From: Alistipes sp.
Lineage (GTDB): Bacteria > Bacteroidota > Bacteroidia > Bacteroidales > Rikenellaceae
DNA: 64,000 nucleotides
Assembly (NCBI GenBank): GCA_022511345.1
Contig: JAFLRR010000001.1
Span: forward strand, 62,001 to 126,000
Direction of reading: 5' to 3'
The notes under the pieces are model-generated. The model was given only the letters and a program-made list of their open reading frames with translations. It was not told where the DNA came from and did no database searches. Positions 10,931-19,243 of the stretch are shown in pieces. The translations under genes and the position numbers were made by a program. The first letter of the stretch is position 1, and each line of letters starts with the position of its first letter.

Positions 10931-11272
10931 TTATTTCAGAAAATCGGCGCGATGCGGCGAGAAGGTGTCTATCAGAACGCCCTTTTCGAGGCATACGCAT
11001 CCGTGCAGCTCGTCGGGTGCCACATAGTAGCCGTCGCCGGGGCCGAGAATCTTCTTCTTGCCGCCGATGTTCAGCTCGAAACGGCCGCTGGCAACATAGG
11101 TAGCCTGACTGTGATAGTGTTCGTGCTGGGTGCCCACGGCGCCCGCCTCGAACTCGACCTTGACAATCATCAGCTGACCGTCGTAGCCCATAATCTGGCG
11201 GCGGATGCCCGGTGCGGGGCTCTCCCACTGCAACTCGCTCTCGAGTTGGTAAGTTTCACTGCGTGTTTTCAT
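10931..11272 (-). CDS. kdgF: KdgF-like cupin, unsaturated monouronate linearisation
   Basis: A 113-residue single-domain cupin. KdgF opens the ring of 4,5-unsaturated monouronates from pectin and alginate, giving 5-keto-4-deoxyuronate (DEH). The metal-binding cupin motif is visible as HEHYHSQATYV (H50, H52, Q56) with a second histidine at H90 in PDELHG. The C-terminal stretch IDTFSPHRADFL is characteristic of the family. It lies between the PL17 lyase and the MFS transporter, which is the step order expected for the pathway. Confidence 0.9.
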   Translation of the reverse strand: MKTRSETYQLESELQWESPAPGIRRQIMGYDGQLMIVKVEFEAGAVGTQHEHYHSQATYVASGRFELNIGGKKKILGPGDGYYVAPDELHGCVCLEKGVLIDTFSPHRADFLK

Positions 11273-11292
11273 TTTCGGTTATGTTTGTTGGT

Positions 11293-13500
11293 TTATTCCA
11301 TTTTAACATCGCGCGGGCCGTCCCACTCCACGACTCCGTCGGGCGTCTGCACGCTATGGTGCGCAGCCTTGTCCGCAGACAGGTTGGCAACGCAGAGCGT
11401 GACTTTGTGTCCGCCCTCGTATTCGGCCACGGCCACGGTATACTCCGGCGTGTCGACCAGAACCTTCACGCCCGTGCACGACGAGGTGAGATTGTCCGAC
11501 TGCTCGACCTGCAGGTCGTAGGTGCCGTGGGTCTCGAGCGACGAGAAGAAGGTGTGATTCTTGAGGTCGCGCTCGCGGATGATGTATCCCTTCTCCACGC
11601 GCAGGTTGTAGTTGGGATCCGAGGCGCCGGTCTCGACCATCACCATGCGGCTCTGGGGAGTCGTCGCGGTGTTGAGACTGTAGAAGCGGTCGCCGGTAAT
11701 CCAGGTGAAGCAGGTGGTGCCCGAGTCGCTGTTCGAGCCCTCGGCCGTCAGCCACAGGTGCTGGTAGCCGTTATCCTTGCCGAGCGTGGTCATGGTGGTC
11801 AGAGCCCGCTCGTAGGGGAAGTTGAGACTAACCATCTGACCGTTGTACCATATGGGATAGTCGTAGTTGTGGTTCTTGTCGCTCGTGGCCTGCAGCAGGT
11901 CCAGAATCAGCGGATACTGCAGGAACGGCGTCTCGACATATGCCACCGTGCGGCGCATCTTCACGCCGGGATAGGCGTTGTCCTCGCCGGCCGAGACAAT
12001 CTGCACGCCCTCGCGCGAGAAGTCGGTGTAGAGAATCTCCGAATGGTGCTTCATCGACTCGTCGTAGATGCCGCCGAAGTGCGAACCCTCGTCGACCACA
12101 AGCGTGTTGTGGGCGATGGACTGCATGGCGAACGTACGGTTCTCGGGCGTGTAGTGGCCCTTGTACTTGGCCTCGATGTTTATCCAGCGGGCTGCGCCGT
12201 AGTCGCAGAGCACCTCGTTGCCATTGTCGTAGTAGGCAATCGTGAGTTTGTCGTAGTGTCCGTGGCTCAGGCCGTGCGAGGTGGCCTTGAGCGTCAGCGC
12301 GCTGTTGAGTGCGGGGTCGGTGGAGCGTATTACCGCCACGCCGCCGCAGTCGCCGTCGCGGCCGTCACGATAGAGGGCGCTGCGGAAAGCCAGCGGCTGA
12401 GCCTCGCCGCGCTCGATGTCGCGCGCCACGGCAAAGCCGGCATCGGTGGGCAGCACCCAATCCTGATAGCGCGCCGCAACATCCAGAAGCATCTTGTTCG
12501 ATCGGTCGGCGTTGTAGGCTATGTTCACTGCATAGACCAACTCCTGAGCATCGTAACCCTTGACCAGAGCGTCGTTGAACCGCATGAAGCGGCCGTCGTA
12601 GGCCAGCTGCAGCAGCGTCGAAACAGCCTTGAAGAGTATGCCGTCGCGATACTCGAAAATCTTCAGTTCGGGCATGTTGCGGTCGATGCTCTGCGCGAAA
12701 ATCATGAAGGGCCAGATTGCATAGCGCAGATAGTATGCACCCTCGGTGAAGTAGCCGTCCGACGAGAAGAGCTCGTCCATCTGCTGTATGAAACCGCCAT
12801 GCTTGCCCGTCTCGTCGCTGCCGTAGAGAGCCTTGCGCACAAGCGTGGAGTCATTCATGGTCATGCCTATCATTCCCACGGCAGCCGTAGCCCACGTAGC
12901 GTGGTTGTGCATCTTGTTGAATACCTTGTTGTTGCCGCGGTTGCCTTCCAGGCCGTTCATCAGAAAATCGGCCATCGGACGGAACAGGTTGGTCTCGATA
13001 TCCTCCCTTTCGGCAGGCGTGAGCATGTCGTAGACGCAGTCGTAGGCCATCGAGGTGTGAACCAGCCACACGCTCTCGTTGAGCGTCTGCCAGAAGAGGC
13101 GTCCGGGAGTGTTCGACAGCTTCACGGGATGGAAACCGAGCGACGGGTAGATGCGGGCATAAGCCTTGAGCATGTCGATCACGCGTCGGGCATAGCGCTC
13201 GTCGCCCGTAACCTGCCATGCGATGCCGCAGTCGACCATCTCGTAGTAGTTGAGTTTGTGGCGCTCGTGCGAGTAACCGCCGCCGCCGTCGCGCGGCTCG
13301 GGGACGACTATCTCAGAGGCCAGCGCCGCATCGGCACCTGCCAGAGTACGGGCCATTGCCGCGTCGAAGGCGGGAATCGTTCCGCGCGCCGCACGCATCT
13401 CGGCAACGCCCTCATGGGTGAGCAGCAGCGAAGGGTGCTGTGCAGCTCCCGACACCGCGAGGGTCAGGAGCAGCATGGGTATGAACAGTAACTTTTTCAT
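11293..13500 (-). CDS. oligoalginate lyase, PL17 (heparinase II/III family)
   Basis: An exo-acting lyase releasing unsaturated monouronate from alginate oligomers in the periplasm. It has 735 residues with a signal peptide ending near SGAAQ. An (alpha/alpha) toroid spans about 30-360, followed by the heparinase II/III beta-sandwich. The PL17 catalytic set is present: N199-H200 in MHNHATW, Y257 in EGAYYLRYA, and a histidine in HGLSHGHYDKL. Zinc-region residues of the HYDKL and AHNTLVVD type are also present. It lies directly between a PL6 enzyme (14 nt) and kdgF (20 nt). This is the strongest single pointer to alginate as the substrate. Confidence 0.93.
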   Translation of the reverse strand: MKKLLFIPMLLLTLAVSGAAQHPSLLLTHEGVAEMRAARGTIPAFDAAMARTLAGADAALASEIVVPEPRDGGGGYSHERHKLNYYEMVDCGIAWQVTGDERYARRVIDMLKAYARIYPSLGFHPVKLSNTPGRLFWQTLNESVWLVHTSMAYDCVYDMLTPAEREDIETNLFRPMADFLMNGLEGNRGNNKVFNKMHNHATWATAAVGMIGMTMNDSTLVRKALYGSDETGKHGGFIQQMDELFSSDGYFTEGAYYLRYAIWPFMIFAQSIDRNMPELKIFEYRDGILFKAVSTLLQLAYDGRFMRFNDALVKGYDAQELVYAVNIAYNADRSNKMLLDVAARYQDWVLPTDAGFAVARDIERGEAQPLAFRSALYRDGRDGDCGGVAVIRSTDPALNSALTLKATSHGLSHGHYDKLTIAYYDNGNEVLCDYGAARWINIEAKYKGHYTPENRTFAMQSIAHNTLVVDEGSHFGGIYDESMKHHSEILYTDFSREGVQIVSAGEDNAYPGVKMRRTVAYVETPFLQYPLILDLLQATSDKNHNYDYPIWYNGQMVSLNFPYERALTTMTTLGKDNGYQHLWLTAEGSNSDSGTTCFTWITGDRFYSLNTATTPQSRMVMVETGASDPNYNLRVEKGYIIRERDLKNHTFFSSLETHGTYDLQVEQSDNLTSSCTGVKVLVDTPEYTVAVAEYEGGHKVTLCVANLSADKAAHHSVQTPDGVVEWDGPRDVKME

Positions 13501-13514
13501 TGCATGTCAAGTTT

Positions 13515-15773
13515 TTATCGTTTCACGCCTATTCCGAGCTTTGCCAGAGCGCTGCCCTCGCGCTGCGAGAAGTCGCCGGCAGCAGCATCGGTGTATTCGG
13601 GTTCGATGTCGTAGAGTTCGCCCTTGACCACGGTGCCCGTCATGGAGAGTATGCCGCCCGCGTTGCTGAAGTTGCAGTCCGAGACGGCTATCTTCTCCCA
13701 CGTAGCCTCGTCGAGGCGTATCGAGCGGCCGCCGCGGCCGCTGTTGGCGAAGCTGCAACCCTTGATTTCGAGAATCTGCGGGCCCGTGAGACGCAGCACC
13801 GAGCCGCGCTCCTTGTTGCAGCAATCCTCGAAGTTGCAGTTGAGAATCGAGACATAGGGACCGGCCGTCGACTCGTCGCTGCCGCCGCGGTAGATGTTCA
13901 CCGGGATGCCGAGGATGCGGTAGAACTGGCAGTTCTCGATTATCATGTCGTCGGCATTGTAGCGGCCCTTGTCATCGCGCTCGGCAGCATAGTTTATCGC
14001 ATCGCCCGACAGGTCGCGGAACGTGCTGTTGCGAATCTCGACGCGGCCCGCAAAGGTGGCCTGCGTGCCCTTGACGGCGAAGAAGCCGCTCTCGCCGAAG
14101 TCGCGGAATTCGCAGTTGTCGACATAGAGGTTGTAGGGCTTAATCATGTTCGCAGCGGTCGAGATGCCGGCCTTTGCCAGCGCCTTGCCCGGCTCGAGCG
14201 TGCCGGCGAAGCCTATGCCCGAGATGCGGAGCTCGCCGCCGTCGGCTATGGTTATCATGTTGTCGCCGCGGCTGCCGTTGAAGCGTATCTCGGGACGCGC
14301 ACCGCCTGCGGCGCGAATCGTCAGAGGCTTGTCGATGACCAGCGCACGCGCCACGGGATAGTCGCCGCCGGCATCGGCCAGCACTATCGTAGCCCCTGCC
14401 GCAGCTCTCTCGACAGCTGCCGGGAGGTCTTCGCCTGCATGCACGACCAGAATCTCAAACGACGACGGTGCGGCGCTCTCGCGGGCTGTGTAGTGCGGCG
14501 CTCCGCGGCCTTCGCGAATCTCGGCTTCGGAGGGCATGGCGGGAACCTTGACCGCGCCGTTCGAGAATCCGGCCACCGAGCACTTGCCGGCCAAATCCAC
14601 GCGGTTGTCGCGGAATGTGAACCCGTCGGTGCGGTCGATGGCGATGAACGGCTCCGCAAGGTTGCGGTTTACGATGGTGTTGCGCGCAAAGAGTATTCGT
14701 TCGGGAGCCAGCGTGCGCTCCAGGTCGCGGCCCGTGCCGAACTCGATGTTGGTACAGTCGACGAATGTGTTGTCCGTCACCTCGACATTCTCCACCAGAC
14801 AGTAGCGGTTGGGCAGCGAGTTGGGCACGGCATTCATCAGCGCCAGCGCCGAGAAGAAACGCTCGCCGGCAATGCCGAACAGAGTGTTGCCCTTGACCGT
14901 GTGGCCGGCATTGACTATGCGGATGCCGCCCGTGTTGCGCTTGCCGTTGCCGATGAAGATATTCTCCTCGACACGGTTGCGGTCGCCATGCCGCAGCGCC
15001 AGCACGCCCTCCGACTCGAAGAATATGTTGCGTCGGATGATGTTGTCGCTCGACTTTATCGACACCACCTCCACCTCGCCGTTGCAATGGTCGAAGAGGT
15101 TCTCTTCGATTATGGTGTTCGACGATTTGTAGGCCTGCTGCGACGTTCCCACGCGTATGGTCTCGGCGCCGTTGGAGCCGTAGACCGGACGCGGCCCGAA
15201 GTGGTTGTGGTCTATGCGGTGGAAGTTCTGCTGGTTGCGCTCCTCGTCGAGTATTACGATGAGCGTCACGCCCAGATTCAGCTTGCCCGTCAGGGTGCAG
15301 TGGTCGACGCGGTTGCGGCGTCCGTAGAGCAACACATAGCTGTAGGCCGCATCGCGGCGCACGGGGTTGTAGCCGTCTATCACGCAGTCGGTCATGCGGC
15401 AGTCGTTGGCCACATCGCCCGAGCAGCGGAACTCAACCACTGAGCCCGAGCGGGGCGTGCCGTCGCGGAAGTCGAATCCCGAAATCTCCATCCACTCGCC
15501 TGCCATCCGCAGCGTTGTGGAGCCGGTGAATACCACTCCTCCCGGGGTCTCGGCCTCGATGCGCAGGGGAGCTTCGGCCGTGCCGTGTCCGCGCCACTTG
15601 AGTTCCAGGTCGCTGTAGGTGCCGTTTTCGACGATTATGCGGTCGCCGGGGCGGGCTTTGCCGAGTGCGGCGGCCACGTCGGCGGCCGGCACGCGTATGT
15701 CGGCGGCCGAAACGGCTGCAGCAGCCAAAAGCGCTGCCGCCGAAAGCATATATTTAGCAAATATCGTTTTCAT
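13515..15773 (-). CDS. polysaccharide lyase family 6, two beta-helix domains
   Basis: From the chosen start the protein has 752 residues with a signal peptide (MKTIFAKYML to VSAADI). A longer frame to 15917 would add 48 residues without signal character. The N-terminal right-handed beta-helix (about 25-400) carries the PL6 active site: acidic calcium ligands E233/E235 in NGEVEVVS, base K240 and R261 in LALRHG. A second parallel beta-helix half (about 420-752) has N/D-rich turns (ENCQFYR, LNCNFED) but no matching Lys/Arg pair, as in longer PL6 members where the second domain shapes the groove. It is paired with a smaller PL6 five bases upstream. Likely endo- or exo-acting on poly-guluronate-rich alginate. 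Confidence 0.88.
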   Translation of the reverse strand: MKTIFAKYMLSAAALLAAAAVSAADIRVPAADVAAALGKARPGDRIIVENGTYSDLELKWRGHGTAEAPLRIEAETPGGVVFTGSTTLRMAGEWMEISGFDFRDGTPRSGSVVEFRCSGDVANDCRMTDCVIDGYNPVRRDAAYSYVLLYGRRNRVDHCTLTGKLNLGVTLIVILDEERNQQNFHRIDHNHFGPRPVYGSNGAETIRVGTSQQAYKSSNTIIEENLFDHCNGEVEVVSIKSSDNIIRRNIFFESEGVLALRHGDRNRVEENIFIGNGKRNTGGIRIVNAGHTVKGNTLFGIAGERFFSALALMNAVPNSLPNRYCLVENVEVTDNTFVDCTNIEFGTGRDLERTLAPERILFARNTIVNRNLAEPFIAIDRTDGFTFRDNRVDLAGKCSVAGFSNGAVKVPAMPSEAEIREGRGAPHYTARESAAPSSFEILVVHAGEDLPAAVERAAAGATIVLADAGGDYPVARALVIDKPLTIRAAGGARPEIRFNGSRGDNMITIADGGELRISGIGFAGTLEPGKALAKAGISTAANMIKPYNLYVDNCEFRDFGESGFFAVKGTQATFAGRVEIRNSTFRDLSGDAINYAAERDDKGRYNADDMIIENCQFYRILGIPVNIYRGGSDESTAGPYVSILNCNFEDCCNKERGSVLRLTGPQILEIKGCSFANSGRGGRSIRLDEATWEKIAVSDCNFSNAGGILSMTGTVVKGELYDIEPEYTDAAAGDFSQREGSALAKLGIGVKR

Positions 15774-15778
15774 CGTCA

Positions 15779-17155
15779 TCAGTTGGTTATCCATGAACAT
15801 CCCGCAGCGTTGCGTATGGACTCGATTGCGGACTTGACGTCGGGGCGTGCGGGGGCTGAAGCGGCCGCGGGCAGCGTGATGCCGCGCTGACGGCCGTAGA
15901 GAGTGTTGTTGCTCCACGTGATTTCGGGTTCTGCCGGAGCATCGGGCAGATAGACCGCATATGACGACGAGGCCGTCGTCGAGACGGTGTTGTTTTCAAT
16001 CACGGTGCTCTTGACCGGAAGCACCTGATTGCTCGTCGACGATGCATAGTTGACATTCAGGCCGTACTTGCAGTCGAAGACATAGTTACGGCGCACCACG
16101 GCGTTCTTCACCTGCCAGTAGCCGTTGAGCGCGGCATTCTCCTGTCCGCGGACTATGCAGATTGCCGAGCGGTAGCCCGTTCCTGCCAGCGACTCGAACC
16201 AGTTGCTCTCGACGGTGTGATTCTCGCCTATGATTCGCACGCCGCCCGTACCCTCGAGACCGTTGCCGATGAAGTAGCAGCCGGTGACGGTGCAGTCGTT
16301 GCCGTGACGCAGCGTGAGCGAGCCCTGGCTCTCGACGAACAGGTTGCGGCGGTAGATGTTGCGGCACGACTTGTTCGATACGATTTCGGCCTGCTCGCCG
16401 TGACAGTGGTAGAAGTAGTTGTCCTCGACTATGCAGCCGGCATCCTGCATCGAGAAGTCGCTCGTGCCGATGCGTATGGTCTCCTGGCCGTTTATGGCCT
16501 TGCCGGCATCGTCGACCAGCGTCACCGGACGGGTGAAGCTGTTGCCGGCGATGGTGTGGGCGGGAACCACTCCCGTCTCGAGCCATACGACCAGCAGGGT
16601 GCCTATGTTGCGCTTGTCATGCAGCGTGCACGACTCCACGCGGTGGTTGGTGCCGTAGAGCGACACCCACTTGGTGTCGACCGTCTTGCTCTCGACGGTG
16701 TTGTCGCCCGTTATGGCGCAGTCGCGCAGTGCGCAGGCGTCGGAGCCCTTTGCCATGGTCACCACCGCCTTGCCCGACACGGGCTCGGGGTTGCGCCACC
16801 AAAAGCCCTCGACAGAGGCGTGCGAACCCGACACTGATATGCGCGATGTGCCGGTGAAGATGACCTTGCCGGCACTCTCGGCGCGCAGCACCACCGGTGC
16901 CTCGGCCGTACCTGCGGCCTTCAACTCGACCACCTCGCCCGAATAGAGGCCGTTGCGCCACACGACAACCGAACCTGCGGGCAGCGTGCCCAGCGCCTTG
17001 ACATCGGCAGCCGACGAGACGTATATCTCCTGCGGCGGGGTCTGTGAATCCTCCTGCGGCGTCTTTCCCGGGGTTTCGCCGGGCGTCTCAAGGTCGTGAC
17101 CCGAGCAGCCCAGTCCGGGCATGAGCAGCAGCAGCGAGAGAATGTACTTTAACAT
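15779..17155 (-). CDS. polysaccharide lyase family 6 lipoprotein (chondroitinase B-like fold)
   Basis: A 458-residue single-domain right-handed beta-helix. The N-terminus is a lipoprotein signal (LLMPGLGC, Cys17) followed by a Thr/Pro/Glu linker (18-44), so it is probably anchored at the cell surface. The catalytic pair is K262 in IVSNKS and R283 in LTLRHG, with calcium ligands E254/E257 in HGEQAEI. It is the shorter partner of the adjacent two-domain PL6. The pair may divide the work between surface endo-cleavage (this one) and periplasmic processing (the non-lipidated one). Confidence 0.9.
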   Translation of the reverse strand: MLKYILSLLLLMPGLGCSGHDLETPGETPGKTPQEDSQTPPQEIYVSSAADVKALGTLPAGSVVVWRNGLYSGEVVELKAAGTAEAPVVLRAESAGKVIFTGTSRISVSGSHASVEGFWWRNPEPVSGKAVVTMAKGSDACALRDCAITGDNTVESKTVDTKWVSLYGTNHRVESCTLHDKRNIGTLLVVWLETGVVPAHTIAGNSFTRPVTLVDDAGKAINGQETIRIGTSDFSMQDAGCIVEDNYFYHCHGEQAEIVSNKSCRNIYRRNLFVESQGSLTLRHGNDCTVTGCYFIGNGLEGTGGVRIIGENHTVESNWFESLAGTGYRSAICIVRGQENAALNGYWQVKNAVVRRNYVFDCKYGLNVNYASSTSNQVLPVKSTVIENNTVSTTASSSYAVYLPDAPAEPEITWSNNTLYGRQRGITLPAAASAPARPDVKSAIESIRNAAGCSWITN

Positions 17156-17240
17156 CGTTTTTCGGTGTTGTGTCCTGCGGAAACGCCCCGCGACTTACGT
17201 CGCGAAGCGTTTCTTGCAGAAAATTAATGAGTTATACGTT

Positions 17241-19226
17241 TTACTCCTCAATCAGAGGCTTGGTCCAGTAGAAGTCGAACGTCACGGTCGCGTCGTTCGA
17301 ACCGGTAGCGCCATCGAAGCCTTCCATCTGCTTTACGACCAGCAGACCTGCAGCATATACATCCGAGAGAGACATGCCGCTGAACTTGCCGGCCTGGTAG
17401 GACATGTGCTGCACGGCGATGACCTGGCCGTTCTTGAATCGGTTGTTGGCTGTACCGACATTGTCGAACTGCGGAGCGCCCGACGATACCAGCTTGGGCA
17501 TCAGGTCGCTGACAGAGGTCAGCTCGCCGTTGCGAGCCTTAGCGGCTGCAGCGGTCTCGGCTGCGGACGCACCGTCGAATTCGATGTTGCGGTAGCCGAT
17601 GACGGGGGTTCCGTATCCGCTCGCCAGCTTAGTGCCGTCCGAGGTGCGGTGGTTGGTAATCTGCGACGCACTGTTACTCGGCGAGATGAACGAGAAGACG
17701 TTCGATCCGCTGTTGGTAACGAATATGTAGGCCGGAACCTCGTGATACATGTCAGCCGAGGTTATCACCGTCTTGTCCAGCGTGTTTGCCGCCGACTGGG
17801 TCTTGCTGCCGATATAGGGGTCGATGCCGTCGTTGAACTCGTCAGTCGACAGAACGCGTCCCTGCTCGGGAAGGAAGAACACACGGCCGCGGTTCGACTC
17901 GCCCTGCGCGCCGATGGTCACGTCGGGATAGAAGTAGAACGGATATACCATAGCCTTACCGGCGTCGACCTGCTCGCCATCGTTGTAGACAGCCTTGATT
18001 TCGACCTCGGTTGCCGTGTCGAAATCGACGCCTGCGGGCACGATGAACTTGGCCTCCAGGTCGGAGGGCTCGCCCGAAAGCTCGGCCTCGACTCCGTCGA
18101 CGAGGAATCCCTCGACGGTAGCCAGGTTCTCACCCTTGACAGTTACGACCTTGCCCAGGTAGAACTTGTTGTCGGCACCGCCGTCCTGAGCCGTCATGCT
18201 CGACACTACGGGAGCCGCGGGTCCTATGGGCGTGAGGTCCACGCGCCAAGCCTCGGCCACGAGCGTCGTCTGCTCGGGAGTACCCCATACGGCCGTAATG
18301 TCCTTGGAGACAACCGAACCATCGTCAGCGAGCGACGAGGGGAAGCGCACGGTGATGGTCTCAGCCTCAGCCTCCGTTTCGGAGTCGGTCTCAGTCTCGG
18401 AGTCAGCCTCGGACTTAGACTCGGGCTCGACAATCAGAAGCTCTTTTTCGCCCCACAATACGGCCGTCACCAGATAGAGGTTCTTGCCGGTGATGGTCAC
18501 CTCGTCGCCGATCTTCGAGTTTTCGCCCTCGGCCTGCTCGAGAGTATCGAACTGGGGAGTGTGCATCACGAAGGGCTCCTCGCCGGTAACGTCGATGCTC
18601 TGCGTGCCCCACTCTGCCGAGATTTCGATCTCGCTGTCGCCCGCGGCATATTCTCCCGCGGGAACGGCGAAGGTGATGCTTGCGCCATCCTCGGCAACTG
18701 CCGTGAAGTCGGCAGCCTCGATTACGGCCGAGCCGAAGTGCACGCGGGTAACCTGCTGCAGGTTGCGGCCCGAGATGGTCACCTCGGTGCCGATTGTACC
18801 CTCAGCGGGAGCGTAGCCCGACACCAAAGCGTCGGTCACGGGGATGGTCACATAGTACGATGTGGTGAAGATCAGTCCGTCGGGGCCGTAGATGTTGAGC
18901 TTGGTGTAGTAGGGATTGTCGTTCTGCGGGAACTGCAGCGCGGGAACCCTGAACTTGAGGCTCTTGAATGACTTGTCGGTAATTTCGGCCTCGAGCTCGT
19001 CGAACTCTGCGCGCGTGACGAATTCGAGGTTGTATCCTTCGACCGACACCTCGGTGCCGACATAGGCGCGCGATGAGCCGCTTTCGTCAGTCAGAGGCGA
19101 GAGCGTGGCTCCGTTCACGGCAGGCACGTTGGCCGTTTCGACCGAGCTCATCTCGGGGCCGCAGGCCGCAAGGAGGGCCAGGGCGCCGAGCATCAGAGGC
19201 TTAGCATATTTAATGAATCGTTTCAT
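17241..19226 (-). CDS. surface lipoprotein with IPT/TIG repeats, putative glycan-binding protein
   Basis: 661 residues with lipobox LLAAC (Cys22). Several beta-sandwich IPT/TIG modules can be picked out by recurring patterns such as GTEVSVEGYNL, GTEVTISGRNL, GDEVTITGKNL and GKVVTVKGENL. A C-terminal domain (about 430-661) lacks that pattern and shares layout with the C-terminus of the next lipoprotein (EQGRVLSTDEF, YGTPVIGYRN, FDFYWTKP). Position after SusCD and domain plan fit a SusE/F-like surface glycan-binding protein. An acidic Ser/Glu/Thr tract at 269-290 interrupts the third TIG module. Ligand is inferred to be alginate from neighbours only. Confidence 0.8.
   Translation of the reverse strand: MKRFIKYAKPLMLGALALLAACGPEMSSVETANVPAVNGATLSPLTDESGSSRAYVGTEVSVEGYNLEFVTRAEFDELEAEITDKSFKSLKFRVPALQFPQNDNPYYTKLNIYGPDGLIFTTSYYVTIPVTDALVSGYAPAEGTIGTEVTISGRNLQQVTRVHFGSAVIEAADFTAVAEDGASITFAVPAGEYAAGDSEIEISAEWGTQSIDVTGEEPFVMHTPQFDTLEQAEGENSKIGDEVTITGKNLYLVTAVLWGEKELLIVEPESKSEADSETETDSETEAEAETITVRFPSSLADDGSVVSKDITAVWGTPEQTTLVAEAWRVDLTPIGPAAPVVSSMTAQDGGADNKFYLGKVVTVKGENLATVEGFLVDGVEAELSGEPSDLEAKFIVPAGVDFDTATEVEIKAVYNDGEQVDAGKAMVYPFYFYPDVTIGAQGESNRGRVFFLPEQGRVLSTDEFNDGIDPYIGSKTQSAANTLDKTVITSADMYHEVPAYIFVTNSGSNVFSFISPSNSASQITNHRTSDGTKLASGYGTPVIGYRNIEFDGASAAETAAAAKARNGELTSVSDLMPKLVSSGAPQFDNVGTANNRFKNGQVIAVQHMSYQAGKFSGMSLSDVYAAGLLVVKQMEGFDGATGSNDATVTFDFYWTKPLIEE
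18357..18428 (-). repeat. minisatellite-like coding repeat
   Basis: Imperfect 6/18-base repeats of TCGGAGTC/TCAGTC type on the plus strand encode the Ser/Glu/Thr/Asp tract of the lipoprotein. Confidence 0.6.
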
Positions 19227-19243
19227 CTTGACTGCTGTTTAGG

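Noticed and set aside
11212..15443. Very long plus-strand open frames over the PL17 and PL6 genes
   Set aside because: They run opposite to well-supported lyases, have no signal or domain pattern and are typical shadows of biased codon use.
15774..15917. N-terminal extension of the larger PL6
   Set aside because: It overlaps the end of the neighbouring PL6 gene and would bury a clear signal peptide.
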